Assembly (NCBI GenBank): GCA_950097015.1
Contig: CATNEN010000038.1
Span: forward strand, 5,005,001-5,069,000
Direction of reading: 5' to 3'
Length of the DNA stretch: 64,000 bases
Source: Macrostomum hystrix
Lineage: Eukaryota > Platyhelminthes > Macrostomidae
Position numbers and translations under genes: made by a program. Positions 44,766-64,000 of this stretch are shown here, in pieces. The notes beneath the pieces were generated by a model. The model was not told the origin of the DNA. It made no database searches and was given only the letters and a program-made list of their open reading frames with translations. How positions within the stretch are numbered: the first letter of the stretch is position 1; the number at the start of each line of letters is the position of its first letter.

Positions 44766-45985
44766 TTTTGTGAATTTCCGACCTTAGTTTTTGTGATTCT
44801 GTAAACTGTGGGATCCTGTTAAGTTTTTGGATTGTGTTAATTAGAATTTAGTTGTTTTGAATAGAAAATTTCTGTGCTTATACTGCTTATCGCTTATACT
44901 GCTTCTACAGCAACGTATTATTATATTAGGTTTTCCTTGCTTATAGTACTTTAGAAATCTAGTCTTTGTGTTCTGTTAGACTACGAGACATGTAGCATAC
45001 ATGTAACATACTCGTAACATGTAGCATAGCAACATTCGCGCACTCACATTGCTCGAGCCATGCAAATCAATCCAGTATATTTTTTGCTGCTTCAACATTG
45101 TTCCTTTTGTTGAATCAACGTACGAACGAACTTGCTAAACGCTGGAAAATATTTGCCTAATGCTACTTATTTACTACTACTGTAATCAGTAGTCACTAAA
45201 GAAAATTTAAAGATGAATTACGTAGCGAAAATCATTGTGTAGGATTCAGTTTATCTATTCGTTAACAGACAGAAAATAACTTCAAAAAATAAAGTCGATA
45301 ATTTGATAGTTTCATTGAATTCCAATTTCTTTTGCCAAGTAAATTCTGCCCCACCTCTTCGAGTGCGCAGCGCCCTTTTCTGTAATACTCGTTGGAACGC
45401 TGCTGTGAAAAAATCGATCATTTTAAGGTAGCGGACAGTTTTTAGGAATATAGCACTGTGTGGGCTGCACGCAAAGCTAGCAGACAAAGTTGGTCTGCCG
45501 TGTGCATCCATTGATTGCTGCTGTTGCTGCTGCTGCTGCTTCTGCTGCCTCCCAGCTGACTTCTAGAACCGGCCTTTCTCCCCAGCTGCGTACTTACCAA
45601 ATCTGGGCTCTAGGCTCCTGGCTGACATTTCCGGGGCCTCCTGACTCCGCCGCTCCATTCCTACAGTCTTCTATCGCGGCTCCACCCATGAAAGACCAGT
45701 GCGGGACTTTGGGAAACTTTGTTGGTCTTTCATCTGGCTTCCAAAAATCTTTTTTTCGCGTAATCTCGGGTGTTTTGTCGATTTCGCTTCCCCGGTATCT
45801 GCGGTCCGGGGCGGCCTTCCGTCTGTGACTTCCAGAATTTGTTCTCTACGCTCTTTCGAACCTTGTTCGGCCCGCAGCTTTCTGCCCCTCGTCTACCCCC
45901 GCCTGCAAAAATGCCTCCACAGCGGGCACCTGGACAGTCGGGTCTACATCCCAGCCTCTCCGATCCCCTGGTAACTGGTATCAGC
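44766..45985. other. Collagen upstream region
   Basis: AT-rich first half, becoming GC-rich toward 45500-45980. Open frames at 45490-45828 and 45770-46090 (+) have no domains. The region holds the presumed collagen promoter. Confidence 0.4.
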
Positions 45986-45991
45986 TTGGAC

Positions 45992-45998
45992 TATAAAA
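45992..45998 (+). promoter_or_regulatory. TATA box of the fibrillar collagen gene
   Basis: TATAAAA in the context GGACTATAAAAAGCAGAGG lies 131 bp before the collagen ATG. Transcription would be expected to begin near 46020-46030 (GGGCATCATCTTGG), leaving a 5' UTR of about 100 bp. The start codon has a near-ideal context, GCCGCCACCATGA. Confidence 0.65.
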
Positions 45999-46128
45999 AG
46001 CAGAGGCACCAACCAACAGGGCATCATCTTGGAGCTTGTCTTGCAGCTTCAGCTGGTTCCCAAGAGACCTCAGCTAGAGCGAAAGCCTGAGGCCCGAGGA
46101 GCCAAAAGTGCAGATCAACGCCGCCACC

Positions 46129-55247
<9,119 letters not shown>

Positions 55248-55666
55248 GCTCACCGAGACTGCTCCAGTTGACAGCCGGGGGGGAGGTGTTTGTAGCCCCG
55301 GCTTTGACTGCAACTTTAGCCTGACTCATTTATAATAATTTATCTCGAACATATTTTATCAACTACAGTACGTAAGACACATCAGCCTGGTTGGGTGCCT
55401 GTATGGTGTCTTGACTAGTAATACTCGAATTACTTAATTCTCTGTGAACCTGCTGGTGTTTGTCAGCTGGTTAGGGTTAGTACAACCTCATTGGTCTAGT
55501 AATGCATAAGTTGAAGCTTCCCTGCATCTTAAAGTAGATTTTTTACTTATTTAAAATGAAGGCATGTCACTTTGCGCTCACGATAGATAGCAATCATTTT
55601 TTATCACTTTCTTCAGCCTGTTCTACTGATAGTAGCAGTTCTCACTAGAAAAAAGCATTGAAAGCA

Positions 55667-55672
55667 AATAAA
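55667..55672 (+). terminator. Candidate poly(A) signal of the collagen gene
   Basis: The first AATAAA downstream of the collagen stop, 420 bp after TGA. It lies before the 24-bp array at 55899. Confidence 0.5.
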
Positions 55673-55898
55673 TTTAATTTACCAAACGGAATATTCAAAT
55701 ATACATGAGCTAAATGAGTAAATATAAAATGCTAGATGGTTTGTCAATTAGCAAAGGCTAAGCAACTTGTGTTCTACTGGCACAATTGGCGGACTTGTTT
55801 AAATATTTCGCATAAAATCCACACGCTTGGTACCGATTTAAATTAGCAAATTTTAGTTACGGATATTTTTACTGAAGTTACGTTAAATCAATTTTAGA

Positions 55899-56912
55899 AT
55901 GGCAATCACACCTGTTAGGATAATGACACTCACACCTGTTAGGATAATGACACTCACACCTGTTAGGATAATGACACTCACACCTGTTAGGATAATGACA
56001 CTCACACCTGTTAGGATAATGACACTCACACCTGTTAGGATAATGACACTCACACCTGTTAGGATAATGACACTCACACCTGTTATGATAATGACACTCA
56101 TACCTGTTAGAATAATGACACTCACACCTGTTAGGGTAATGACACTCACACCTGTTAGGATAATGACACTCACAACTGTTAGGGTGATGGCACTCACACC
56201 TGTTATGATAATGACACTCATACCTGTTATGATTATGACACTCATACCTGTTATGATAAAGACACTCACACCTGTTAGGATAATGACACTCACACCTGTT
56301 AGGATAATGACACTCACACCTGTTAGGGTGATGGCACTCACACCTGTTAGGGTAATGGCACTCACACCTGTTAGGGTGATGGCACTCACACCTTTTAGGG
56401 TAATGGCACTCACACCTGTTAGGGTGATGGCACTCACACCTGTTAGGGTGATGGCACTCACACCTGTTAGGGTGATGGCACTCACACCTGTTAGGGTGAT
56501 GGCACTCACACCTGTTAGGGTGATGGCACTCACACCTGTTTGGTTAATGACAATCACACCTCTTAGGATAATGACACTCACACCTGTTAGGATAATGACA
56601 CTCACACCTGTTAGGATAATGACACTTACACATGTTAGGATAATGACACTCACACCTGTTAGGATAATGACACTCAGACCTGTTAGGATAATGACACTTA
56701 CACATGTTAGGATAATGACACTCACACCTGTTAGGATAATGACACTCAGACCTGTTAGGATAATGACACTCACACCTGTTAGGATAATGACACTCACACC
56801 TGTTAGGATAATGACACTCACACCTGTTAGGATAATGACACTTACACCTGTTAGGATAATGACACTCACACCTGTTAGGGTGATGGCACTCACACCTGTT
56901 TGGGTAATGTGT
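55899..56912. repeat. 24-bp minisatellite, both strands stop-free
   Basis: About 42 copies of AATGACACTCACACCTGTTA plus GGAT, with strict 24-bp spacing and GGTGATGGCACTC variants clustered at 56170-56540. Because 24 is a multiple of 3, 8-residue-repeat frames stay open on both strands (55899-56918 plus, 55883-56893 minus). These are not genes. Confidence 0.98.
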
Positions 56913-57198
56913 AACTAAATGATTAATTAAAAATCTAGCGGCAATTATAGCTTGCTCATAATTCTAGAAATATTCTATTTCTAGGTCCTTGCCACACGGA
57001 AACAGAAAGTATATTTGAGAAGACTTGCTGGGCTCGGACTTACCATAGACTTACTCGCTGCTACTCAGAAATTAGTCGTTTTTATCCTAGTTATTTTAGA
57101 TTAGACATGCGTGAAATCTGACACAAGGAAGGATCCGTTCGCTTGCTTTCTGCTACTATCCACTCTACTTTGAAATTCCGATCTTCAACAGCCGGGCA

Positions 57199-58402
57199 AT
57201 GTACCCAAACCTGCACGGGGAGGGCCATTATTGCGGCTACAACAGCAATTACGGCTACTGCCGAAACCTGTGCAACGCAGCCATGACAGACAATGCGGTA
57301 AACAGTCTAGTGCCAGCCAGAGCATCGTCATGCTCGCGTGCCGGCTGCGTTCCGTCGGTAGGTTCGGCGATGACGGTGGATCTCGGCATCGACTTGGCGT
57401 CGGTTCGCGCTGAGTTGAACAGCTGCAAGCTGCGCTACCAGCAGGATGTGTGGAATGTGCTCTGCAATCGCGGCATGGGCGGCGACGGAGGACAAAGTAA
57501 AAGCTGGAAGAAGGCAGACAGCGACAGGCAGGCCAGCATTGCCAAACTGGCTAGCAAAGGCGAGACGGCGGAAGGCACCGCTGATGAGAATTTCCTCGCA
57601 GAGGAAGGCGAGGGTAGTTTTGTCATTGAGGAGAATGACAACAACCGGTTGCTTGCCAGACGAATGCGGCAGTGGCAGACTCAGCCGATCGCAAAGGTAC
57701 CAAAATAAACCTTTATCTAGCTCATTGGTCTCATTAAATTGCTCCTATACAAGTTGCTTAAATGATACCATTTGCTATTCTCAGAGTCAAGAGCAGGACC
57801 GTTCGGTCAGCAACAGGAGCCGACTAACTCGCCAAAAGCTGACGGACGATTGGAACAACTTGAACAGCATCAGTAGGACTATGCTTGGTGCTGGGCTGGG
57901 GCAGCTGCCAAAACTGCAGTATCTGAAGACAAGGCTGAATGGTAGCGATTCCGACAGCAGCCAAACCTCCACCTCGGCTTCTAGTCGGCGATCGCAGCAG
58001 CGGAAGCAGCCTCTGTCTTCGCTGAGTGTTAGTGACAACACCTTCGAGGATCTCCGCAAGAATGGGGCGGCAGTCAATGATGAGAAAGAGAACGCGGACG
58101 ATCGAGACATCGACCAAGAGTTTAAGTTACTTAGCGAATTGGAGGACGATGATGGGAAGTTTTCCCGCAGTTCGTCTGTTGTCGGCATGGAAGACAGCGG
58201 TGTCAACAATCGACCTTTTGTGCCCATTTTCTGCGGCAGCTGGGGCAACCGGCCCGGCCAGGAGCTGCCGAATCAGCGGCAACAACTGCGAAAACAATTG
58301 CAGCATCGGCACCAGCAGAAGCTTCTCCAGCAGCAGCAGCAGCAGCAGATGCGCCCCAGGCAGTCATCGAAGCTTCCAAAGTGTCAGCCTCTTGTAGATT
58401 AG
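57199..58402 (+). CDS. Unknown 371-residue protein, Cys/Tyr-rich N-terminus and Gln-rich C-terminus
   Basis: Two exons, 57199-57696 and 57785-58402, joined in phase 0 by an 88-bp intron (GTACCA...CTCAG). I do not recognise the family. The N-terminus is Tyr/Cys-rich (HYCGYNSNYGYCRNLC, then ASSCSRAGC; Cys 12, 21, 25, 45 and 50). The middle is polar and acidic (ENFLAEEGEGSFVIEENDNN, LARRMRQWQ), with a helical segment DDWNNLNSISRTMLGAGLG. Then come Ser/Asp/Glu-rich segments (NDEKENADDRDIDQEFKLL), a hydrophobic patch (RPFVPIFCGSWGNRPG) and a Gln tract. No signal peptide or membrane segment is seen, so an intracellular protein is likely. The ATG is 8 bp after an acceptor-like site (CTTCAACAG at 57191), which could be a trans-splice or 5'-UTR acceptor. 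Codon use and the phase-consistent intron support a real gene. Confidence 0.75.
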
Positions 58403-58737
58403 CACCTATATCATTTGGATTCGCTTTCAGAGCAAACTGGCGTTGCTCATTTGTACTCATTTTAATAGATGACACCGTTTTGATGCCCTTTTTCAATTCT
58501 GGCTCATAAACGATAGTTTTTCTACTTCTCCGGAACACGAAAAATAATACAATGGTTGGATATTTTTTGCTTTCACTTGAATTTCAATGCAGCAACCGAA
58601 ATGCTCCGAAAAATTCCCAGACTTTGCAAATATTTCTTCGACTTAGATAACTGTTTTCTATAGTGAAACCTTTAGGACTTAGAGATTCTAGGTGCCCAAT
58701 TTATAGGCGAATTCATCGCGATGAATTTACAGCCCCA
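58403..58737. other. 3' flank of the 371-residue-protein gene
   Basis: AT-rich, no canonical AATAAA and no gene recognised. Confidence 0.35.
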
Positions 58738-59464
58738 ATCTGTCACTCCACTTTTCACCTGTCACTCCACTTTTCACCTGTCACTCCGCTTTTCACCTGC
58801 CAATCCTCTTTACACCTGTCACTCCGCTTTTCACCTGTCACTCCGCTTTTCACCCGTCAATCCTCTTTACACCTGTCACTCCGCTTTTCACCTGTCACTC
58901 CACTTTTCAGCTGTCACTCCACTTTTCACCTGTCACTCCACTTTTCAGCTGTCACTCCACTTTTCAGCTGTCACTCCACTTTTCACCTGTCACTCCACTT
59001 TTCAGCTGTCACTCCACTTTTCAGCTGTCACTCCACTTTTCACCTGTCACTCCACTTTTCAGCTGTCACTCCACTTTTCAGCTGTCACTCCACTTTTCAC
59101 CTGTCACTCCACTTTTCAGCTGTCACTCCACCTTTCAGCTGTCACTCCACTTTTCAGCTGTCACTCCACTTTTCAGCTGTCACTCCACTTTTCACCTGTC
59201 ACTCCACTTTTCAGCTGTCACTCCACTTTTCACCTGTCACTCCACTTTTCAGCTGTCACTCCACTTTTCAGCTGTCACTCCACTTTTCAGCTGTCACTCC
59301 GCTTTTCACCTGTCACTCCACTTTTCAGCTGTCACTCCGCTTTTCACCTGCCAATCCTCTTTACACCTGTCACTCCGCTTTTCACCTGTCACTCCGCTTT
59401 TCACCCGTCAATCCTCTTTACACCTGTCACTCCGCTTTTCACCTGTCACTCCACTTTTAACCTG
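58738..59464. repeat. 19-bp minisatellite, left half of a compound array
   Basis: About 38 copies of CTGTCACTCCACTTTTCAC/G, with CCAATCCTCTTTACAC variant units in two matching blocks near each end (58800-58880 and 59350-59430). Shares CTGTCACTCCAC with the array that follows. Confidence 0.97.
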
Positions 59465-59504
59465 TCACCGTTTCACCTATTGCTCCAAAGTTGTACGCGC
59501 GTAT

Positions 59505-60145
59505 TCTATCTGTCACTCCACAGTTCTATCTGTCACAGTCTACAGTTCTATCTGTCACACTCCACAGCTCATCTGTCACTCCACAGTTCTATCTGTCACT
59601 CCACAGTTCTATCTGTCACTCCGCAGTTCTATCTGTCACTCCGCAGTTTTATATGTCACTCCACAGTTCTATCTGTCACTCCACAGTTCTATCTGTCACA
59701 CTCCACAGTTCTATCTGTCACTCCACAGTTCTATCTGTCACTCCACAGTTCTATCTGTCACTCCACAGTTCTATCTGTCACTCCACAGTTTTATATGTCA
59801 CTCCACTGTTCTATCTGTCACTCCACAGTTTTATATGTCACTCCACAGTTCTATCTGTCACTCCACAGTTTTATATGTCACTCCACTGTTCTATCTGTCA
59901 CTCCACAGTTTTATATGTCACTCCACAGTTCTATCTGTCACTCCACAGTTTTATATGTCACTCCACAGTTCTATCTGTCACTCCACAGTTCTATCTGTCA
60001 CTCCACAGTTCTATCTGTCACTCCACAGTTTTATATGTCACTCTACAGTTCTATCTGTCACTCCACAGTTCTATCTGTCACTCCACAGTTCTATCTGTCA
60101 CTCCACAGTTCTATCTGTCACTCCACAGTTCTATCTGTCACTCCA
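59505..60145. repeat. 20-bp minisatellite, right half of a compound array
   Basis: About 31 copies of CTGTCACTCCACAGTTCTAT with ATGTCACTCC and ACAGTTTTAT variants. The first 12 bases equal those of the neighbouring 19-bp unit and the last 8 differ. Confidence 0.97.
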
Positions 60146-60671
60146 GACCAAAAACTGCTTGTCCTAAATAGAATTTACTCGGTCTTAACTCTCCTAATAC
60201 CTGTGGAAAATCACGAGTCGCGAACCAGTTTTTTCTAATAGGCGCATTTGTCGTTTTAAAAAGCAATTTTCACAGCCACATTGGCTGCAGTGAGTGCACC
60301 GCCTGATTATCGCAGACAAAGTGACTGCAGAAATCATTTCAGCAGTCTAACAGAATCCAAATTTAGAAGCTATCTCTAAATGCTTTGTTTTTTTTAGTAA
60401 AAGTACACATTTAGTAATTTAGTCTCGACTCTGGCATTCAGTCATTTTTTTATTAAAAAACTACTAAAATTGAATGAATTTGAAATCTAAATTACAACTT
60501 AGAAATGATTATGAACTCACAAAAATTAAACGATTAAGTAGAAGACATATAATAGTATTTGAATGCGCTTGAGTACCTAGCCAGGTAGAGACAGTAATAT
60601 TCATAATCAATGACTATTTTATCACATGCCTTTGAGCTCTAAACCCTTAGCAATGGTCAATGAGCCCTTAT
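60146..60671. other. Spacer between arrays, no gene recognised
   Basis: AT-rich unique sequence, no supported features. Confidence 0.4.
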
Positions 60672-60897
60672 CTACGAACCGACACCCTCTTATCTATGAA
60701 TCATCACCCTTATCTATGAATCATCACCCTTATCTATGAATCATCACCCTTATCTATGAATCATCACCCTTATCTATGAATCATCACCCTTATCTATGAA
60801 TCATCACCCTTATCTATGAATCATCACCCTTATCTATGAATCATCACCCTTATCTATGAATCATCACCCTTATCTATGAATCATCACCCTTATCTAT
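60672..60897. repeat. 20-bp minisatellite, left part of a compound array
   Basis: About 10 virtually identical copies of TATCTATGAATCATCACCCT, passing through TATCTATGATAGCTACGAGC into the next array. Confidence 0.97.
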
Positions 60898-60902
60898 GAT
60901 AG

Positions 60903-62712
60903 CTACGAGCTATCCTTTTATCTACGAGCTATGACCCTTTATCTACGAGCTATGACCCTTTATCTACGAGCTATGTCCCTTTATCCATGAGCTATGACCC
61001 TTTATCTACGAGCTATGACCCTTTATCTACGAGCTATAACCCTTTATCTACTAGCTATGACCCTTTATCCATGAGCTATGACCCTTTATCTACGAGCTAT
61101 GACCCTTTATCTCCTACGAGCTATGTTCCTTTATCTACGAGCTATAACCCTTTATCTACTAGCTATGACCCTTTATCCATGAGCTATGACCCTTTATCTA
61201 CGTGCTATGACCCTTTATCTACGAGCTATGACCCTTTATCTACGAGCTTTGACCCTTTATCTTTGAGCTTTGACCCTTTATCTACGAGCTTTGACCCTTT
61301 ATCTACGAGCGATGTTCCTTTATCTACAAGCTATGACCCTTTATCTACGAGCTTTGACCCTTTATCTACGAGCTATGACCCTTTATCTACGAGCTATGAC
61401 CCTTTATCCATGAGCTATGACCCCATATCTATTAGCTTTGACCCTTTACCTACGAGCTATGACCCTTTACCTACGAGCTATGACCCTTTATCTACGAGCT
61501 ATGACCCTTTATCTACGAGCTATGACCATTTATCTACGAGCTATGACCCTTTATCTACGAGCTATGACCCTTTACCTACGAGCTATGACCCTTTATCTAC
61601 GAGCTATGACCATTTATCTACGAGCTATGACCCTTTATCTACGAGCTATGACCCTTCATCTACAAGCTATGACCCTTTATCTACGAGCTATGACCCTTTA
61701 TCTACGAGCTATGACCCTTTATCTACGAGCTATGTCCCTTTATCCATGAGCTATGACCCTTTATCTACGAGCTATGACCCTTTATCTACGAGCGATGTTC
61801 CTTTATCTACAAGCTATGACCCTTTATCTACGAGCTTTGACCCTTTATCTACGAGCTATGACCCTTTATCTACGAGCTATGACCCTTTATCCATGAGCTA
61901 TGACCCCATATCTATTAGCTTTGACCCTTTACCTACGAGCTATGACCCTTTACCTACGAGCTATGACCCTTTATCTACGAGCTATGACCATTTATCTACG
62001 AGCTATGACCCTTTATCTACGAGCTATGACCCTTTATCTACGAGCTATGACCCTTTATCTACGAGCTATGACCATTTATCTACGAGCTATGACCATTTAT
62101 CTACGAGCTTTGACCCTTTATCTACGAGCTATGACCCTTTATCTACGAGCTTTGACCCTTTATCTACGAGCTTTGACCCTTTATCTACGAGCTTTGACCC
62201 TTTATCTACGAGCTTTGACCCTTTATCTACGAGCTTTGACCCTTTATCTACGAGCTATGGCCCTTTATCTACGAGCGATGTTCCTTTATCTACAAGCTAT
62301 GACCCTTTATCTACGAGCTTTGACCCTTTATCTACGAGCTATGACCCTTTATCTACGAGCTATGACCCTTTATCCATGAGCTATGACCCCATATCTATTA
62401 GCTTTGACCCTTTACCTACGAGCTATGACCCTTTACCTACGAGCTATGACCCTTTATCTACGAGCTATGACCATTTATCTACGAGCTATGACCCTTTATC
62501 TACGAGCTATGACCCTTTATCTACGAGCTATGACCCTTTATCTACGAGCTATGACCATTTATCTACGAGCTATGACCATTTATCTACGAGCTTTGACCCT
62601 TTACCTACGAGCTATGACCCTTTACCTACGAGCTATGACCATTTATCTACGAGCTATGACCCTTTATCTACGAGCTATGACCCTTTATCTACGAGCTATG
62701 ACCCCATATCCA
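60903..62712. repeat. 21-bp minisatellite with 483-bp higher-order repeat
   Basis: About 86 copies of TTATCTACGAGCTATGACCC preceded by T. The marker variant GATGTTCCTTTATCTACAAG starts at 61311, 61794 and 62277, exactly 483 bp (23 units) apart each time, and carries the same series of variants. Because 21 is a multiple of 3, a 584-codon frame stays open. It is not a gene. Confidence 0.98.
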
Positions 62713-63234
62713 TAAGCTTTGACTATCCATTCAGGGACTAGTCGTGGTATTTCTAGTCATTATATATACTTGAAACTATTTATATTTTGAAGCAAAAGCT
62801 GAGTTAAGTTGAGAAAGTTGAGTTGATAAGCTTCGACCTACTAGAATCCTTACCTGGAATTGACCTACTTTGCTAAACCAAAAGCTGCACAACATGGTTC
62901 GTCTGACCCAGCGAACCGAACGAAGCCCCCAAAATTTTTTTGAACAAGTTCAATCACCATGTGAGGGCAGACCCGTCAAGACGCTGTGTCAAATGTGTCA
63001 ATGATTCCTCCCAGTTCCCAATTGAAAGGGCTGCCTGATTTCACATGCATCTAACATTGAGATTTCATGGTTGCCCTCAGTTGGCAGGTGACGAGACTAA
63101 ACAGCCTTTGAGACTGGCTTCGTGTGCTTCGAATATGTACAGGGCTTCCAAGCACCGCTAAATATTGCACAGTTTGAGGCACACTGCGTGCTTTAGTTTG
63201 CATGAGGGCAAGTAATGTATGAATTCAGCTAGAG
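62713..63234. other. Spacer between arrays, no gene recognised
   Basis: Unique sequence with no supported exon. Confidence 0.4.
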
Positions 63235-64000
63235 TGAGTTCATGACTTACTGGTGAGTTAGTGACATCCTGGGTGAGTTCATGACATCCTGGGTGAGTTC
63301 ACGACTTCCTGGGTGAGTTCATGACATCCTGGGTGAGTTCGTGACATCCTGGTGAGTTCACGACTTCCTGGGTGAGTTCATGACATCCTGGGTGAGTTCG
63401 TGACATCCTGGTGAGTTCACGACTTCCTGGGTGAGTTCATGACATCCTGGGTGAGTTCACGACTTCCTGGGTGAGTTCATGACATCCTGGGTGAGTTCAT
63501 GACATCCTGGTGAGTTCACGACTTCCTGGGTGAGTTCATGACATCCTGGGTGAGTTCATGACTTCCTGGGTGAGTTCATGACATCCTGGGTGAGTTCGTG
63601 ACATCCTGGTGAGTTCACGACTTCCTGGGTGAGTTCATGACATCCTGGGTGAGTTCGTGACATCCTGGTGAGTTCATGACTTCCTGGGTGAGTTCATGAC
63701 ATCCTGGGTGAGTTCATGACTTCCTGGGTGAGTTCATGACATCCTGGGTGAGTTCGTGACATCCTGGTGAGTTCACGACTTCCTGGGTGAGTTCATCACA
63801 TCCTGGGTGAGTTCATGACATCCTGGGTGAGTTCATGACATCCTGGGTGAGTTCATGACTTCCTGGGTGAGTTCGTGACTTCCTGGGTGAGTTCATCACA
63901 TCCTGGGTGAGTTCATGACATCCTGGGTGAGTTCATGACATCCTGGGTGAGTTCATGACTTCCTGGGTGAGTTCGTGACTTCCTGGGTGAGTTCGTGACT
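63235..64000. repeat. 20-bp minisatellite of donor-like units, cut by the right window edge
   Basis: About 38 copies of GGGTGAGTTCATGACATCCT with ACGACTTCCT and GTGACATCCT variants and some 19-bp units lacking one G. Each unit carries GG/GTGAGTT, a near-consensus 5' splice site. The array continues beyond the window. Confidence 0.97.

Noticed and set aside
55883-56918. 339-codon plus and 336-codon minus frames resembling hydrophobic membrane repeats
   Set aside because: A 24-bp minisatellite open on both strands. Hydrophobicity is a by-product of the unit.
58663-60238. 505-, 265- and 226-codon frames with HSTFQLSLHF-type repeats
   Set aside because: Reads through the 19- and 20-bp arrays.
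60987-62741. 584-codon frame of YDPLSTS repeats, superficially like a surface or RNA polymerase CTD-like repeat protein
   Set aside because: A 21-bp array whose period is a multiple of 3. It has higher-order DNA structure and no gene features around it.

Overview
This is a eukaryotic, bilaterian-invertebrate chromosome segment. Its genes are interrupted by spliceosomal introns with GT-AG ends, it carries a Pax3/7-class gene and a fibrillar collagen, and it contains tRNA-derived SINEs and Tc1/mariner elements. Gene exons are GC-rich and the rest is AT-richer. Short introns of about 65-110 bp, and acceptor-like sites just before several start codons, would fit a lophotrochozoan such as a free-living flatworm. 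The species cannot be fixed from the sequence alone.

Six protein genes can be built exon by exon with consistent reading phase. (1) 6540-13754 (+): the 3' part of a GPI-anchored immunoglobulin-superfamily protein. (2) 16257-18125 (-): a 622-residue unknown protein with one C-terminal membrane anchor. (3) 23327-32571 (+): a 13-exon, 1538-residue protein, SPO22/ZIP4/TEX11-like in its first third and disordered in the rest. (4) 37250-43925 (+): a Pax3/7-type gene with paired domain and Ser50 homeodomain. (5) 46129-55247 (+): a complete clade-B-like (V/XI) fibrillar procollagen with signal peptide, TSPN domain, exactly 338 uninterrupted Gly-X-Y triplets, furin site and C-propeptide. (6) 57199-58402 (+): a two-exon unknown protein. 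Exon coordinates are given under each gene.

Mobile elements are an internally deleted Tc1 (DD34E) element with near-perfect ends (19099-19712), a frameshifted mariner (DD34D) relic beside it (19909-20870), at least nine pieces of one tRNA-derived SINE (family A), four of another (family B), and a diverged dispersed-repeat pair.

The dominant feature is more than 30 private minisatellites with 10-48 bp units. They fill intergenic DNA and nearly every long intron. Without arrays and SINEs most introns would be about 65-140 bp, so these repeats account for most intron length. Many long open frames in the window are only stop-free reads through these arrays. The most unusual array, at 24148-25100, is about 53 copies of an 18-mer that equals the 5' end of SINE-B. 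Each copy is a consensus RNA polymerase III A box, and the array runs straight into one intact SINE-B with its single B box.

The genes show no shared pathway. They are independent neighbours in a repeat-inflated region.
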